DNA of 64,000 nt, taken from positions 107,199-171,198 of the forward strand of contig LVWS01000022.1 in assembly GCA_002083365.1 (NCBI GenBank), read 5' to 3'. Positions 18,288-26,686 of this stretch are shown piece after piece. Position numbers and translations under genes: made by a program. Below the pieces are notes generated by a model that was not told where the DNA came from, made no database searches, and was given only the letters and a program-made list of their open reading frames with translations. The stretch is from Nitrospira sp. SG-bin1 (GTDB lineage Bacteria > Nitrospirota > Nitrospiria > Nitrospirales > Nitrospiraceae). Every line of letters begins with the position of its first letter. The stretch's first letter is position 1.

Positions 18288-19727
18288 ATGATTGACAAAT
18301 GCGAGATCGATCAGAAGTCTGATGAGTTAGGGGTACACCCGTCGAACGTTCAACGCGATTACGTATTTGGATGGTTACTTGCGGGACTGTTTCAGGACAA
18401 TAACCCTCTCCGTGATCGTTTAATCCTTAAAGGAGGCAATGCATTTCGCAAGGCTTACTTTGAAAATACCCGATTTTCTAATGACCTGGATTTTTCGACT
18501 CAGGAAGCATTAAGCGAACAATCGTTCAGGGATGGATTAGATCAAGCGTGTTTATTCGCCAAGACTAATAGTGGAGTAGAGTTTCTAGTGGATCAAAATC
18601 GGATAGGAACTCGATCTCTTGCAGATAAGGAAAGCACCATTTATGAGGCTCGGGTGTATTTTAGGAGTTTCTATGGGGAGGAGGACGTAACCCTCAAAGT
18701 GAAGCTTGACGTTAATGAGTTCGATCGTATTTATCTTCCGATTCAGAGGCGTAAATTGATTCACGGCTACTCTGATTACATAAAATGCGAAGCGGTGTTA
18801 CGTTGCCATAAGCTGGAAGAATTGCTGGCCTCAAAACTCAACGCCTTATTGCATCGTCGTCATTCTCCAGATCTCTATGATTTTGTCTATTCGATCCTCT
18901 TTCCAAAAACACTCGATGTTTCAAGATATGAAATTATTACGACATTCCTAAAAAAAACTATATATGAATCAACGCCACAAATCGTTTGTAACTTATTGTT
19001 TGAGATCCCATTTCAAACCATTCGCGGGTTTTGGAACGACTACCTAGTCTGCCCGAAGGTCTCCCTATTTACCTTTGAAGAAGCAGAAACTACATTCCGT
19101 TCCGCTATCACGGAGCTGTTTGGACTGATTGTTCCACAGCCGCAACCTGCCTTTTTGCCTTCCGGAGTGGGTGCGACTGTTAGCTATTATGGAAGCACTT
19201 CTCGCAATACGATTATGGAAGCTGGTCGTCTCAAACGCCTTCTGAAGATAATGTACGACGGTTACGAGCGCCTGGTTGAACCCTATGCACTTGCCTACAA
19301 GCGACGGAAGGACGGTGTAGCTCAAGAATATTTTTACGCATATGACTTGAGCGGTGGGCGGAGCGGTCCAGGGATCAAGTCGTTCATTTCTGGCAATGTT
19401 CAGTCCATAAAACTAACAGAACAGTCGTTCGAACCTCGCTTTCCCATTGAGCTTGGCGGAACCGGTGGATATTTCGGTACCACACCCTTTTCGTCTCAAA
19501 CCAGCCGTACTTCAGCAGTTGACAGCTCCTCTCGTCGCCGCCAGTCTTCATCCTCTTTTCGTTCTTCTCGAAAAAAGACGGCATCGCCGTTAGGACTCAC
19601 ATATACGGTACAGTGCCCATATTGCAACAAGCGCTTTAAACGAGACAGGATTGATACAAAGCTAAATGAACATAAGGACCACTATGGCAATCGCTGTTAC
19701 GGACGTATAGGATTCATCGTCTACTAG
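18288..19727 (+). CDS. AbiEii-type nucleotidyltransferase with WYL-like domain and zinc finger
   Basis: 479 residues. N-terminal AbiEii/AbiGii fold: LKGGNAFRKAY (48-57) is the GG-x3-R motif, RFSNDLDFS (62-70) the D-x-D site, KLDVNEF (third Asp, 141), and KLEELLASKLNALLHRR with PDLYDF the C-terminal family box. AbiEii toxins of type IV systems transfer nucleotides to tRNA. Residues about 300-390 (MEAGRLKRLLKIMYDGYERLVEPYAL ... FYAYDLSGG ... IKSFISGNVQSIKLT) look like a WYL ligand-sensing domain. The tail has CPYC (443-446), H462/H465 and C470, a zinc finger. No AbiEi-type antitoxin adjoins it. AT-rich codon use suggests transfer. Confidence 0.75.
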   Translation: MIDKCEIDQKSDELGVHPSNVQRDYVFGWLLAGLFQDNNPLRDRLILKGGNAFRKAYFENTRFSNDLDFSTQEALSEQSFRDGLDQACLFAKTNSGVEFLVDQNRIGTRSLADKESTIYEARVYFRSFYGEEDVTLKVKLDVNEFDRIYLPIQRRKLIHGYSDYIKCEAVLRCHKLEELLASKLNALLHRRHSPDLYDFVYSILFPKTLDVSRYEIITTFLKKTIYESTPQIVCNLLFEIPFQTIRGFWNDYLVCPKVSLFTFEEAETTFRSAITELFGLIVPQPQPAFLPSGVGATVSYYGSTSRNTIMEAGRLKRLLKIMYDGYERLVEPYALAYKRRKDGVAQEYFYAYDLSGGRSGPGIKSFISGNVQSIKLTEQSFEPRFPIELGGTGGYFGTTPFSSQTSRTSAVDSSSRRRQSSSSFRSSRKKTASPLGLTYTVQCPYCNKRFKRDRIDTKLNEHKDHYGNRCYGRIGFIVY

Positions 19728-20276
19728 CGGTACACAATAGATCATCCCTAGCTCTCATTATTTTGGTCTGACTTGTCCTGGCAAAGACATTCCTAGCCAC
19801 ATAGGTTTCTGCACTAATAGCTTTTGTCCATCGACCAGCGTAGAGTTCCGCCCGTCAGTTGTGAGAGCTGACCGTAGGTTCGTGCGGCGGATCTAGCAGA
19901 CATTAGATCCGAGGTGGCGCTTTCGTCCCTAACACTACAACTTACAATTATTAAATCCCTGACATTCTCACGGGTTTTTAATCTTTTTGTAGGGTGTGGT
20001 GTGCGCTATGCCGAAGCGTCGTGCTATCGTTTCCGTCATCGCCAACCCATTCGCCTTCGACCGGCTTTAAGCGGCTCCCCGTCTGGGTGTCGAAGACCGA
20101 TATTGTCGTCCACTTCAAGCTCAGCCCGACCGATGCCAAAAGGCCACCAGCCTAGGGATTGAGAGTATTGATCTCAGTCGCCATTGAGGTATATTTGATC
20201 CGCACAATTCAATGCCATCTCTCCGACGAGACGGGCGGGCCACCGCCGACACCATGTGAGAAGGGAGGGGTGACTC
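19728..20276. other. Intergenic stretch
   Basis: No gene supported. A stretch near 19860-19920 contains short inverted repeats (for example GGATCTAGCAG and TAGATCC) but no T-run. The last bases hold AAGGGAGGGG, the ribosome site of the following short peptide. Confidence 0.45.
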
Positions 20277-20414
20277 ATGGCAGTATCTATTAACCCTCTT
20301 CAGAACTTAGTCCAGTTGCTTCACAATCCGCTCGCGAGGACAGCCCTGTTGTACATTGCGGGAATTATTGGCGTTCTCATCTTCAGCTATTTCGCGACAC
20401 GACAATGGCTGTAG
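20277..20414 (+). CDS. One-helix membrane peptide, 45 residues
   Basis: Frame MAVSINPLQNLVQLLHNPL... ending SYFATRQWL and TAG. An amphipathic N-terminal half is followed by a transmembrane helix (about 22-40). AAGGGAGGGG 8 bp before the ATG is among the strongest ribosome sites in the window. Confidence 0.65.
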   Translation: MAVSINPLQNLVQLLHNPLARTALLYIAGIIGVLIFSYFATRQWL

Positions 20415-20838
20415 CCTCATAGAGACGACTCAGGTGGAGCTCATAACCGGAGTGTCCGATCCTGATAGAGGTCTCTCCCCATACTTTGAGAATTGGTAAG
20501 GGGTGGGGACGCTAAATGGTTGCATATAGGGTGGTTGGCAGGCAAGCGATCTGCTCGCAGCAATCCCCTAGCTGCTAGCTCTCGATCTTTCACCAGCACC
20601 CTCTCCACCGTGGACTCTGCAACGGGTTCGACATAGATCCCCTGTTGGCTGTAGGTCTCCGCTTCAAAGCGCCGATTGCACCGCCCCTCTCCAAAGGCCT
20701 GGCTGCATGCAACACGAGCTGCATCATAGCTGCAAGGGAGCTGGTGGTCTTGCGTTGGACCGAAGACGGTGAATATGCTGAACGTACGGTCCTGATGGAC
20801 GCAACCTTCACCACCGAACGTGAGAATGGAGCGAACTC
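20415..20838. other. Intergenic stretch with a startless open frame
   Basis: On the reverse strand a frame stays open from about 20835 to 20441 (about 131 codons) without ATG and with normal-looking codon use, including paired cysteines (PCSYDAARVACSQ). It could be the remains of a short exported-protein gene. Nothing else was seen. Confidence 0.35.
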
Positions 20839-21213
20839 ATGGATTCACTGGTCACCTGGACGAAGGTCGTGTACGCCCTCCACGCGTTCAGCCTGCTGAC
20901 CGGCATTATCGGCACGGCCACGGTGGTCGGGGCATTCCTCACCGGCTGGCCGTCGATCATCGCGGTCATTCTGAACTACATCAAGCGGAGCGAGGCTCGC
21001 GGCACCTGGCTCGAATCGCACTTCCGCTGGCAGATCCGAACGTTCTGGTTCGGCCTGCTCTGGATGACCCTCTGCGGGGCCTTCATCATCATGACATTGG
21101 GAATAGGCTTCCTCCTCGTGTGGCTGCCGATCGGTGTGGTCGGATTGTGGTTCGTGTATCGCATCATTCGCGGCTGGGTCACTCTTGGCGATGGACGTCC
21201 AATGTACGTGTGA
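20839..21213 (+). CDS. Inner-membrane protein, COG3671/DUF4870-like
   Basis: 124 residues with three or four hydrophobic helices. The cytoplasmic loop YIKRSEARGTWLESHFRWQIRTFW after the first hairpin is typical of COG3671 membrane proteins. The last helix ends with WFVYRIIRGWVTLGDGRPM, another family feature. Function of the family is unknown. The start at 20839 is preceded by GAGCG. Confidence 0.8.
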   Translation: MDSLVTWTKVVYALHAFSLLTGIIGTATVVGAFLTGWPSIIAVILNYIKRSEARGTWLESHFRWQIRTFWFGLLWMTLCGAFIIMTLGIGFLLVWLPIGVVGLWFVYRIIRGWVTLGDGRPMYV

Positions 21214-21576
21214 ACGAGACGGCCTTTATGAGCACACCATTTCCCGTCCGCTTGGGGACTTTGTCTTAGTGATGGTCTCAGTTGCAAGGGAGTGGGACAC
21301 ATCTGCCGACCTGGTTGCACATCTCACTCACTGAAGCCGACATGCTGAAGGTTCCCGAAGAACAGTGGATGGGTGTTTACCAATCCACCGGAACGCCGTA
21401 TACTGCGCGAGCTGATGCGGGGCGGTAAGAGAGATTTTATCCGGCGACTCCATAACAAGAAAACGATGACTAGTCGTCGGGTCAACCGAAGGTTGGTCTG
21501 TAAAAAAAATAAGAGTGGTATTTTATCCCGTCGCCAAGAACAATCAGATTGGCTCCGGGTGGAGCAAGCTTGGTTT
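21214..21576. other. Region upstream of tRNA-Ser
   Basis: No gene supported. A TTTACC-17 bp-TATACT pair at about 21378-21406 would serve as a sigma-70-type promoter, but it lies about 170 bp before the tRNA, so its use for the tRNA is only a possibility. A run of eight A at 21503-21510 lies closer to the tRNA. Confidence 0.35.
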
Positions 21577-21666
21577 GGAGGGGTGACGGAGTGGCCGAAC
21601 GTGCCGGTCTTGAAAACCGGAGATGGGGTAACCCATCCGCGAGTTCAAATCTCGCCCCCTCCGCCA
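21577..21666 (+). tRNA. tRNA-Ser (anticodon UGA)
   Basis: 90 nt including an encoded CCA. Acceptor GGAGGGG pairs with CCCCTCC before the discriminator G. The anticodon stem CGGTC-TTGAAAA-CCG presents UGA, a long variable arm GATGGGGTAACCCATC follows and the T arm is CGAGTTCAAATCTCG. This is a normal class II tRNA. Five T residues follow the CCA and may end transcription. The 3' 61 bp are repeated at 24576-24636. Confidence 0.97.
21606..21666 (+). repeat. attL-like direct repeat (tRNA-Ser 3' part)
   Basis: Identical over 61 bp to 24576-24636. It begins in the anticodon stem and ends at the CCA, so the tRNA at this end is whole. Confidence 0.9.
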
Positions 21667-21670
21667 TTTT

Positions 21671-21925
21671 TCAATGAGTCTGTCTGTCAGTATCGGCAGA
21701 AGCTTCGCTCTCAAGTGTAATCTTTTTCTCCTGCATGTACCGATTAAGGCGCTTCGTTGCCTCCCGGAGATTATCCTCGCTCGTGATGTTGTATCGGTCA
21801 AAGACCGATCTGGCTGTGTGACCCGCTGATCTCATGGCGACCGTCTCAGGGACGAGGTTGTATCCCCCCGGCCAAGCGCAGGTCACTTCAACTGATCGTC
21901 TGGACAATAAGTTTCGGGCCGGCAC
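21671..21925 (-). pseudogene. Tyrosine recombinase C-terminal remnant
   Basis: The readable frame has the end of a phage-type integrase: PETVAMRSAGHTARSVFDRYN, with the GH dyad and the catalytic Tyr in FDRYN, followed by the usual ITSEDNLREATKRL helix. Sequence before this stretch does not align to the expected HDLRR box (only RRSVEV is suggestive) and the upstream catalytic arginine domain is missing. The gene is therefore broken. It adjoins the left repeat. Confidence 0.8.
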
Positions 21926-21980
21926 ATTATCATATCGGCGTCTCGCCTACCGGCCCATACAAGAAGAACGATGACCGGTA

Positions 21981-22265
21981 TTAATCAGAAATTAAATCCT
22001 GATACTCACTATGCCGCCGGAGCCAACCGGCGGCATAGCCGCATATGGGCACCGCCTTCAGTTTGTCCGCACGCACAACGTCCATTAATTTACTCATGAA
22101 TTCCCCGGCCGCACCCTTGCCTCGCAATTCCTGCGGTGCGAAAACGTAATCGATATAAAGCCTGTCCTTATCCTTGCGGACATTGGCATACACCACCAGC
22201 TTCCCGAACGGCATTTCATAGCGTTTTTCTGTCTCGTTATACGTGACTTGATTGTTTGCAGTCAT
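21981..22265 (-). CDS. GNAT-like N-acetyltransferase, YjdJ/NATD1 type
   Basis: 94 residues, the short single-domain form. YEMPFGKLVVYANVR, RLYIDYVFAPQELRGKGAAGEFMSKLMDVVRADKLKAVPICGYAAGWLRRH follows the YjdJ/NATD1 pattern: P-x-x-L-R-G-K-G-x-A is the acetyl-CoA pyrophosphate loop and PxCxYAxxWL(R)RH the C-terminal signature. The acyl acceptor is unknown. It is inside the tRNA-Ser island. Confidence 0.9.
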   Translation of the reverse strand: MTANNQVTYNETEKRYEMPFGKLVVYANVRKDKDRLYIDYVFAPQELRGKGAAGEFMSKLMDVVRADKLKAVPICGYAAGWLRRHSEYQDLISD

Positions 22266-22677
22266 GCTTCACAACTCCTGTTGTGCATTCATCTATAACA
22301 TTTTCGAGCCGGTCCCTTTCGGGTCAGCGATCCTGACCTTTATGGGATGTGGTAGCGACGATAGGCGGTTGGAGTACGCCGAGTGTCTGTAATGGGCATC
22401 ACAATGTATTCATTTATAAAATTCTATTGGTTCTACTTTAACGCACACCTTCCTTCGCTTACATGAGGGAAAGCCCCTGGACGAGCAGAATCCATTGATC
22501 TGTCCTACGCTAGGAAGTCGCACTTCGTGCGTCGTTCTATCCCTTTTCCCAGTACCACGCGCCTTGGAGCCCTATTAGGCTTAAACTCAGTTGAAAACAA
22601 TTCAATCGACCCTGGGAGGCTCAATAAAAAACAGTCCTCGCACCTGGCGGTGCTGATGAACAGCCCGTTGTAACGCC
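22266..22677. other. Intergenic region of the tRNA-Ser island
   Basis: Divergent promoter region between the acetyltransferase and polX-like genes. No gene seen. The sequence between 22390 and 22440 is AT-rich. Nothing further can be supported. Confidence 0.45.
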
Positions 22678-24405
22678 ATGCCCCAGCTTACCGCTTCAGA
22701 AATCGCCCAGCTTCTCCGCGAGATGGGGGACCGCCTGGCGCTGGAAGGCGGAAACCCTTTCCGCGCCAGGGCCTATCACCGCGCCGCCGAAAACCTCGCC
22801 CTCAGCACCCTCCCGCTCGACCAGCTCATTCAAGAAGAGCGCCTCACGGAAATCCCCTGCGTCGGCGAATCGCTCGCCCGGGTCATCACTCAACTCCACG
22901 AGACCGGGCATTACTCCAGCCTTGAAACCAAGCGCTCGGAGACGCCGCAGGGCATGCTGGACATGCTCCGCATCCCCGGCCTCAAGCCTGACCGCATCAA
23001 GAAGCTCTACGAAGAACTCGGAATCAAATCGCTCGCAGAACTCGAAGAGGCCGCCAAATCGGATCGCCTCACATCCGCCAAAGGATTCGGTCCGGCCTTT
23101 CAGGCCAAGGTGCTGCAGGGGATCGAGATGAGCCGCCGCCCGCAGGGGCGCCATCTCCACCGCGCTAGAGCTGCGATCAACTATGCAATGGCCGAACTCG
23201 AACGCACGCATCCTTACCTCACGTGCATCACGCCCGCGGGGGAATTCCGCCGCGGCTGCGAGCTCATCAACACAATGGCGCTGGTCGCCATCAATCCGCG
23301 GCTCAACCGCGATCACGACACAATCACCGCTGGTGACAGCCTCACCGTCCATGTGACCAGTCCCCAGCGCTACGGCATCACACTCCTTCTCGCGACGGGC
23401 TCGGATCAGCACATCGAAGCCCTACGAGCGGTCGCCAAACAGAAAGGCCTCATTCTCGACGGCGACGGTGTCAGAAAAGGCAATCGCCTTCTTGCCAGCA
23501 AACGCGAGGAAGACATCTACGACGCGCTGGACCTGCCGTTCATTGCACCCGAGCTGCGCGAATCCGGCAAGGAAGTGGTTCTGGCGCTCAATGGTGAACT
23601 GCCCGAACTGGTTACAGACACAGACATTCGCGGCATCCTGCACGCCCATACGACGGAATCGGACGGCGGGGACACCCTCGAAGACATGGCGCAGGCCACC
23701 AAAGACCGCGGCTATGCCTATCTCGGGCTGACGGACCATTCGCAGACCGCGCATTATGCGGGAGGCTTAAAGCCCGCCGAAGTACTGACGCAGCAACAGC
23801 ACATCGACACACTCAACAAACGCTTCGGCAGCAGATTCCGTATCTTCAAAGGCATCGAGTCCGACATTCTGCCGGACGGCTCGCTTGATTACCCCGACGA
23901 GATTCTCGACAGCTTCGACATGGTGATTGCCAGCATCCACAGTCAGTTCCGCAAGGACAAGGCCGAACAGACCGAACGCATCCTCAAAGCCATCGCCGAC
24001 CCACACACCACCATTCTCGGCCACGTGACCGGACGGCAATTGATGAGACGCCCCGGCTACGAAGTAGACATGGAGAAGATTCTGAAAGCCTGCGCCAAAC
24101 ACGGCGTCGCCATCGAAATCAACGCCAACCCGTGGCGGCTCGATCTGGACTGGCGCTGGTGCGCGCGCGGTCTTGAGCTGGGCTGTCTGTTCAGCATCAA
24201 TCCCGACGCCCATTCAACAGACGAGATCGACAATGTCGGGTGGGGCGTGCTGATGGCACGCAAGGGAGCGGTCCCGAAAGACCGTGTGCTCAATACCCTC
24301 AACCTCGATCAATTCGCCGCCCATCTCGCGCAGCGCAATACGACGCTCACAAGCAGCGCTCGAAGCATAGCTGCAAAGCCGGATAGAATGGACGAACACT
24401 CTTAG
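22678..24405 (+). CDS. polX: PolX-like protein: degenerate polymerase domain, PHP nuclease kept
   Basis: 575 residues, the size of bacterial PolX. The 8-kDa/HhH part is normal (NPFRARAYHRAAENL, EIPCVGESLARVI, RIPGLKPDRIKKLYEELGI). The palm motif that is GSxRRGxETVGDIDxL in active enzymes reads GEFRRGCELINTMALVA (188-204), so both metal-binding aspartates are Thr and Ala. The third one, normally in a D-L-R strand, is also missing (SLTVHV). TGSDQHIEALR and the rest of the fold remain. The PHP domain is intact: LHAHTTESDGG, LTDHS, GIESDI, IASIHS, ILGHVTGR, EINANPWRLDL, PDAHST. Predicted: DNA-binding 3'-5' nuclease or AP-type activity without polymerase. Confidence 0.93.
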   Translation: MPQLTASEIAQLLREMGDRLALEGGNPFRARAYHRAAENLALSTLPLDQLIQEERLTEIPCVGESLARVITQLHETGHYSSLETKRSETPQGMLDMLRIPGLKPDRIKKLYEELGIKSLAELEEAAKSDRLTSAKGFGPAFQAKVLQGIEMSRRPQGRHLHRARAAINYAMAELERTHPYLTCITPAGEFRRGCELINTMALVAINPRLNRDHDTITAGDSLTVHVTSPQRYGITLLLATGSDQHIEALRAVAKQKGLILDGDGVRKGNRLLASKREEDIYDALDLPFIAPELRESGKEVVLALNGELPELVTDTDIRGILHAHTTESDGGDTLEDMAQATKDRGYAYLGLTDHSQTAHYAGGLKPAEVLTQQQHIDTLNKRFGSRFRIFKGIESDILPDGSLDYPDEILDSFDMVIASIHSQFRKDKAEQTERILKAIADPHTTILGHVTGRQLMRRPGYEVDMEKILKACAKHGVAIEINANPWRLDLDWRWCARGLELGCLFSINPDAHSTDEIDNVGWGVLMARKGAVPKDRVLNTLNLDQFAAHLAQRNTTLTSSARSIAAKPDRMDEHS

Positions 24406-24575
24406 ATGCCTTCTGGCAAGCTGCTTTAAATAGTGAGCTAGTTGCCGTCGCCCCTCACTCCCCTCACATCCCACAAAACGCCATGCAAACCGGGCAATAT
24501 ACCTACAACTCGCTCCTGTTGTAGATTTCTGTATCTTTCTGTACATTTGAAAAATACGCGGAGTCTGGCTCTGGT

Positions 24576-24636
24576 GGTCTTGAAAACCGGAGATGGGGTA
24601 ACCCATCCGCGAGTTCAAATCTCGCCCCCTCCGCCA
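24576..24636 (+). repeat. attR-like direct repeat (tRNA-Ser 3' part)
   Basis: Exact copy of 21606-21666. Upstream sequence does not complete a tRNA, so this is the residual half at the right end of the island. Confidence 0.9.
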
Positions 24637-24689
24637 CATTGCAACAGTGGTGATTCAGTATCTGCAATGCCTTGGAGCGGGAATGAGAC

Positions 24690-24926
24690 ATGACCCAATC
24701 CGTGACCTACAAAGGCTACACGATTCAACCAGCGCCTCGGCATCTTGTGGATACCGGCCAGTGGGAATTGAACGTCTTCATTTCATGGATTACTGAGGAC
24801 GGGGAGGACAGTCGCCATTTCGTGAAGACCGGCCGATATGCGACCGAGGAGGAAGCCACGGCCCAGTGCATTGTCTATGGCCGTCAGATCGTGGACGGCC
24901 AGGTTCCCGGCTCATCGGTTGGTTAA
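24690..24926 (+). CDS. Small beta-rich protein, CV_2116-like
   Basis: 78 residues. The pattern YKGYTIQPAPR ... W-x-L-x-V-F-I-S-W ... GRYATEEEATAQCIVYGRQIVDG (two strands, a turn, then the EEA-x-x-x-x-x-x-x-G-R-x-I-(D) helix) is that of short CV_2116-type proteins. A second member is at 27633-27866. They are soluble and of unknown function. Confidence 0.65.
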   Translation: MTQSVTYKGYTIQPAPRHLVDTGQWELNVFISWITEDGEDSRHFVKTGRYATEEEATAQCIVYGRQIVDGQVPGSSVG

Positions 24927-24968
24927 TCCCACCAACCATCCGACCGTCACCCCTCACGGAGGCGCGCC

Positions 24969-25337
24969 ATGCGACTCGCTGTGATTCTCATTCTTACCCT
25001 CCTAAGCGGATGTGCCGGCCTCAAACCTGATCAGATTTCGAATCGAACCGGCAGTTTGTCAGCCAACGAACGCGAGGCACTGTATCAGCAGGCCCGTGAG
25101 GCAGCGCAGCAATCTCGTGAGCGGTACATCGCCACGGAACGTCCGGCCCTTCAGCGAAAGTTTCGGCAGGAATACCCCGCGATGACCGACGCGGACCGCG
25201 AGGTCCTCGTCAATGATGCGTTGGAGAGAGGGTTGCGTTCAGCGACCGGACGCCGACCAGATGGTCCAATCAAGCAGCCCCAAATGGATTGCATGTCTTC
25301 CTCATGGAGAAATTCTGTCTTTTCGAATTGCTATTAG
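24969..25337 (+). CDS. Small lipoprotein
   Basis: 122 residues. Signal peptide with lipobox LLSGC gives an acylated Cys at about residue 15. The mature part is helical and charged, with a coiled-coil-like QQAREAAQQSRERYIATERPALQRKFRQEYPAMTDADREVLVNDAL. The final 20 residues are polar with two cysteines. Located 42 bp after the CV_2116-like gene. Function not known. Confidence 0.7.
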   Translation: MRLAVILILTLLSGCAGLKPDQISNRTGSLSANEREALYQQAREAAQQSRERYIATERPALQRKFRQEYPAMTDADREVLVNDALERGLRSATGRRPDGPIKQPQMDCMSSSWRNSVFSNCY

Positions 25338-25362
25338 CGAACGTCACGTGATGGAGGAATCC

Positions 25363-25671
25363 ATGGATAGTGGGAAAGGTGGGATCAATCCGATACAAAT
25401 TCAGGCCATACGGGCCTGTTTAGAAAAGCAATTTGCAGACGTGAAGTTCAGCCAGAATATCAGACCGACGTTCGTCTGTCACAACGGCGTCGAGAAGCAG
25501 TCTTGGCACCTGGTCTTTAACGAGCAGTTTTTGGCTGGCCACCCGTCCATCGAGGAACTCCGGCATTTCGTAGACACCAAGGTGATCCCCAAGGTGGTCA
25601 AGAATCCCGGAAAGCGAATTCAAATTTCGAAGTTGGGAGACATTACCGTCGAAGAAAAAAATCCATCGTAG
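25363..25671 (+). CDS. Hypothetical soluble protein
   Basis: 102 residues from the ATG at 25363, which has GGAGGAAT just upstream. The protein is an alternating beta/alpha domain (IQAIRACLEKQFADVKFSQNIRPTFVCHNG, SWHLVFNEQFL, IEELRHFVDTKVIPKVVKNPGKRIQI) with no known motif. It follows the lipoprotein closely and may be cotranscribed. Confidence 0.6.
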   Translation: MDSGKGGINPIQIQAIRACLEKQFADVKFSQNIRPTFVCHNGVEKQSWHLVFNEQFLAGHPSIEELRHFVDTKVIPKVVKNPGKRIQISKLGDITVEEKNPS

Positions 25672-25927
25672 GTATACAGAGGCCCGGCACAAATGCGCGT
25701 ACGATCGACAGGCGGCTGCTGCACCGGATGGAGTTGTTCCACGACCTCGACATACGGGAGCAGACCAATACCGTAAGCCCTTGTGACGTCTTACTGTTTT
25801 CCTGACTGTAGGCCTCATGAATGATGCACAAACTACCGAATGACATCTGTAGCCGACAGAACATCGACGGCCACACTGACCGTGAAATGCGAATGTTGGC
25901 ACCGCACCGTCAATTCACGAGGACATC

Positions 25928-26143
25928 ATGGTCAACTATCCGCAACAGGTACCATTCCAACGGTTACTGGTTCGATTTATCTCGACGTCCACGCCGATCG
26001 AACGGCATCTGCTGGCCGGCAAGCAGCTCACGGACACCGAACGTGACCTGATCTATAACACGGTACTCATCCTTCACGCGGCGCTGGAAGTGTGGCAGAA
26101 AAAGCGCGGCAGATCTCCGCGAAAACCACCTTCTGACCATTAA
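25928..26143 (+). CDS. Small hypothetical protein
   Basis: 71 residues, soluble and helical (LTDTERDLIYNTVLILHAALEVWQKKRG). CGAGGAC precedes the ATG. No known domain; composition and codon use are normal for the region. Confidence 0.5.
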   Translation: MVNYPQQVPFQRLLVRFISTSTPIERHLLAGKQLTDTERDLIYNTVLILHAALEVWQKKRGRSPRKPPSDH

Positions 26144-26400
26144 TCATCATGACGCCGGCGGGAGCAACAGGTTTTGTTACCGGCCTTTCGAGATTCATCA
26201 TCCTCCTCCAATGGCCAGTGCACGATCGATAAGCGTTACAGACGAGAACACTTCCGCTCACATCCGCCCTTCCGGCTCGGCGAGATTCGGATCGCCTGTC
26301 TCGCCTGGCTTAAGCGAGGTTCAAGACGCCCCTTTCCCTGTTTCTGCTGTCAGAAGGGATAACGCTGTTCAGGTATCCAGAAGGTGATGAAGGCGCTGAC

Positions 26401-26544
26401 CTAAGAAGGACGCCGGTATCCCCGAATCTTCGGCCACTCGTCCTTTGGGACGCGGTACGGTACTGATGGAGGTTTCCGTACCACGAGACGCTTGATAAGT
26501 AGGAACAGTGCGGTGATGGAAAGGGCTTGGAGGATTTTCATCAT
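26401..26544 (-). CDS. One-helix membrane peptide, 47 residues
   Basis: Reverse frame MMKILQALSITALFLLIKRL ..., a hydrophobic N-terminal helix followed by a proline-rich basic tail (RKPPSVPYRVPKDEWPKIRGYRRPS) and TAG. No strong ribosome site is visible (only AGG about 13 bp upstream), so confidence is lower than for the other short peptides. Confidence 0.45.
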   Translation of the reverse strand: MMKILQALSITALFLLIKRLVVRKPPSVPYRVPKDEWPKIRGYRRPS

Positions 26545-26686
26545 GATGAGCCTGACCTATGTATAACGATACCGGCTCCAAGCCTCAAGAATAATTTCAT
26601 GGCTCGTTTTAAAGGAATTATCTTCTTGTGATACTGTGACACAGTGAACACCCTGGACATTTCGCTCTCCCTTTGAGGAGGCCACC

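Larger units (their letters stand above)
21606..24636. mobile_element. 3-kb integrative island at tRNA-Ser
   Basis: Bounded by an exact 61-bp direct repeat of the tRNA-Ser 3' part (21606-21666 and 24576-24636), the mark of tyrosine-recombinase integration. Directly inside the left repeat is the tail of an integrase gene on the reverse strand, the normal position for such an enzyme. Cargo is one acetyltransferase and one PolX-like gene. No mobility gene is intact, so the island is probably fixed. Its small size suggests deletion of an originally larger element. Confidence 0.85.
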
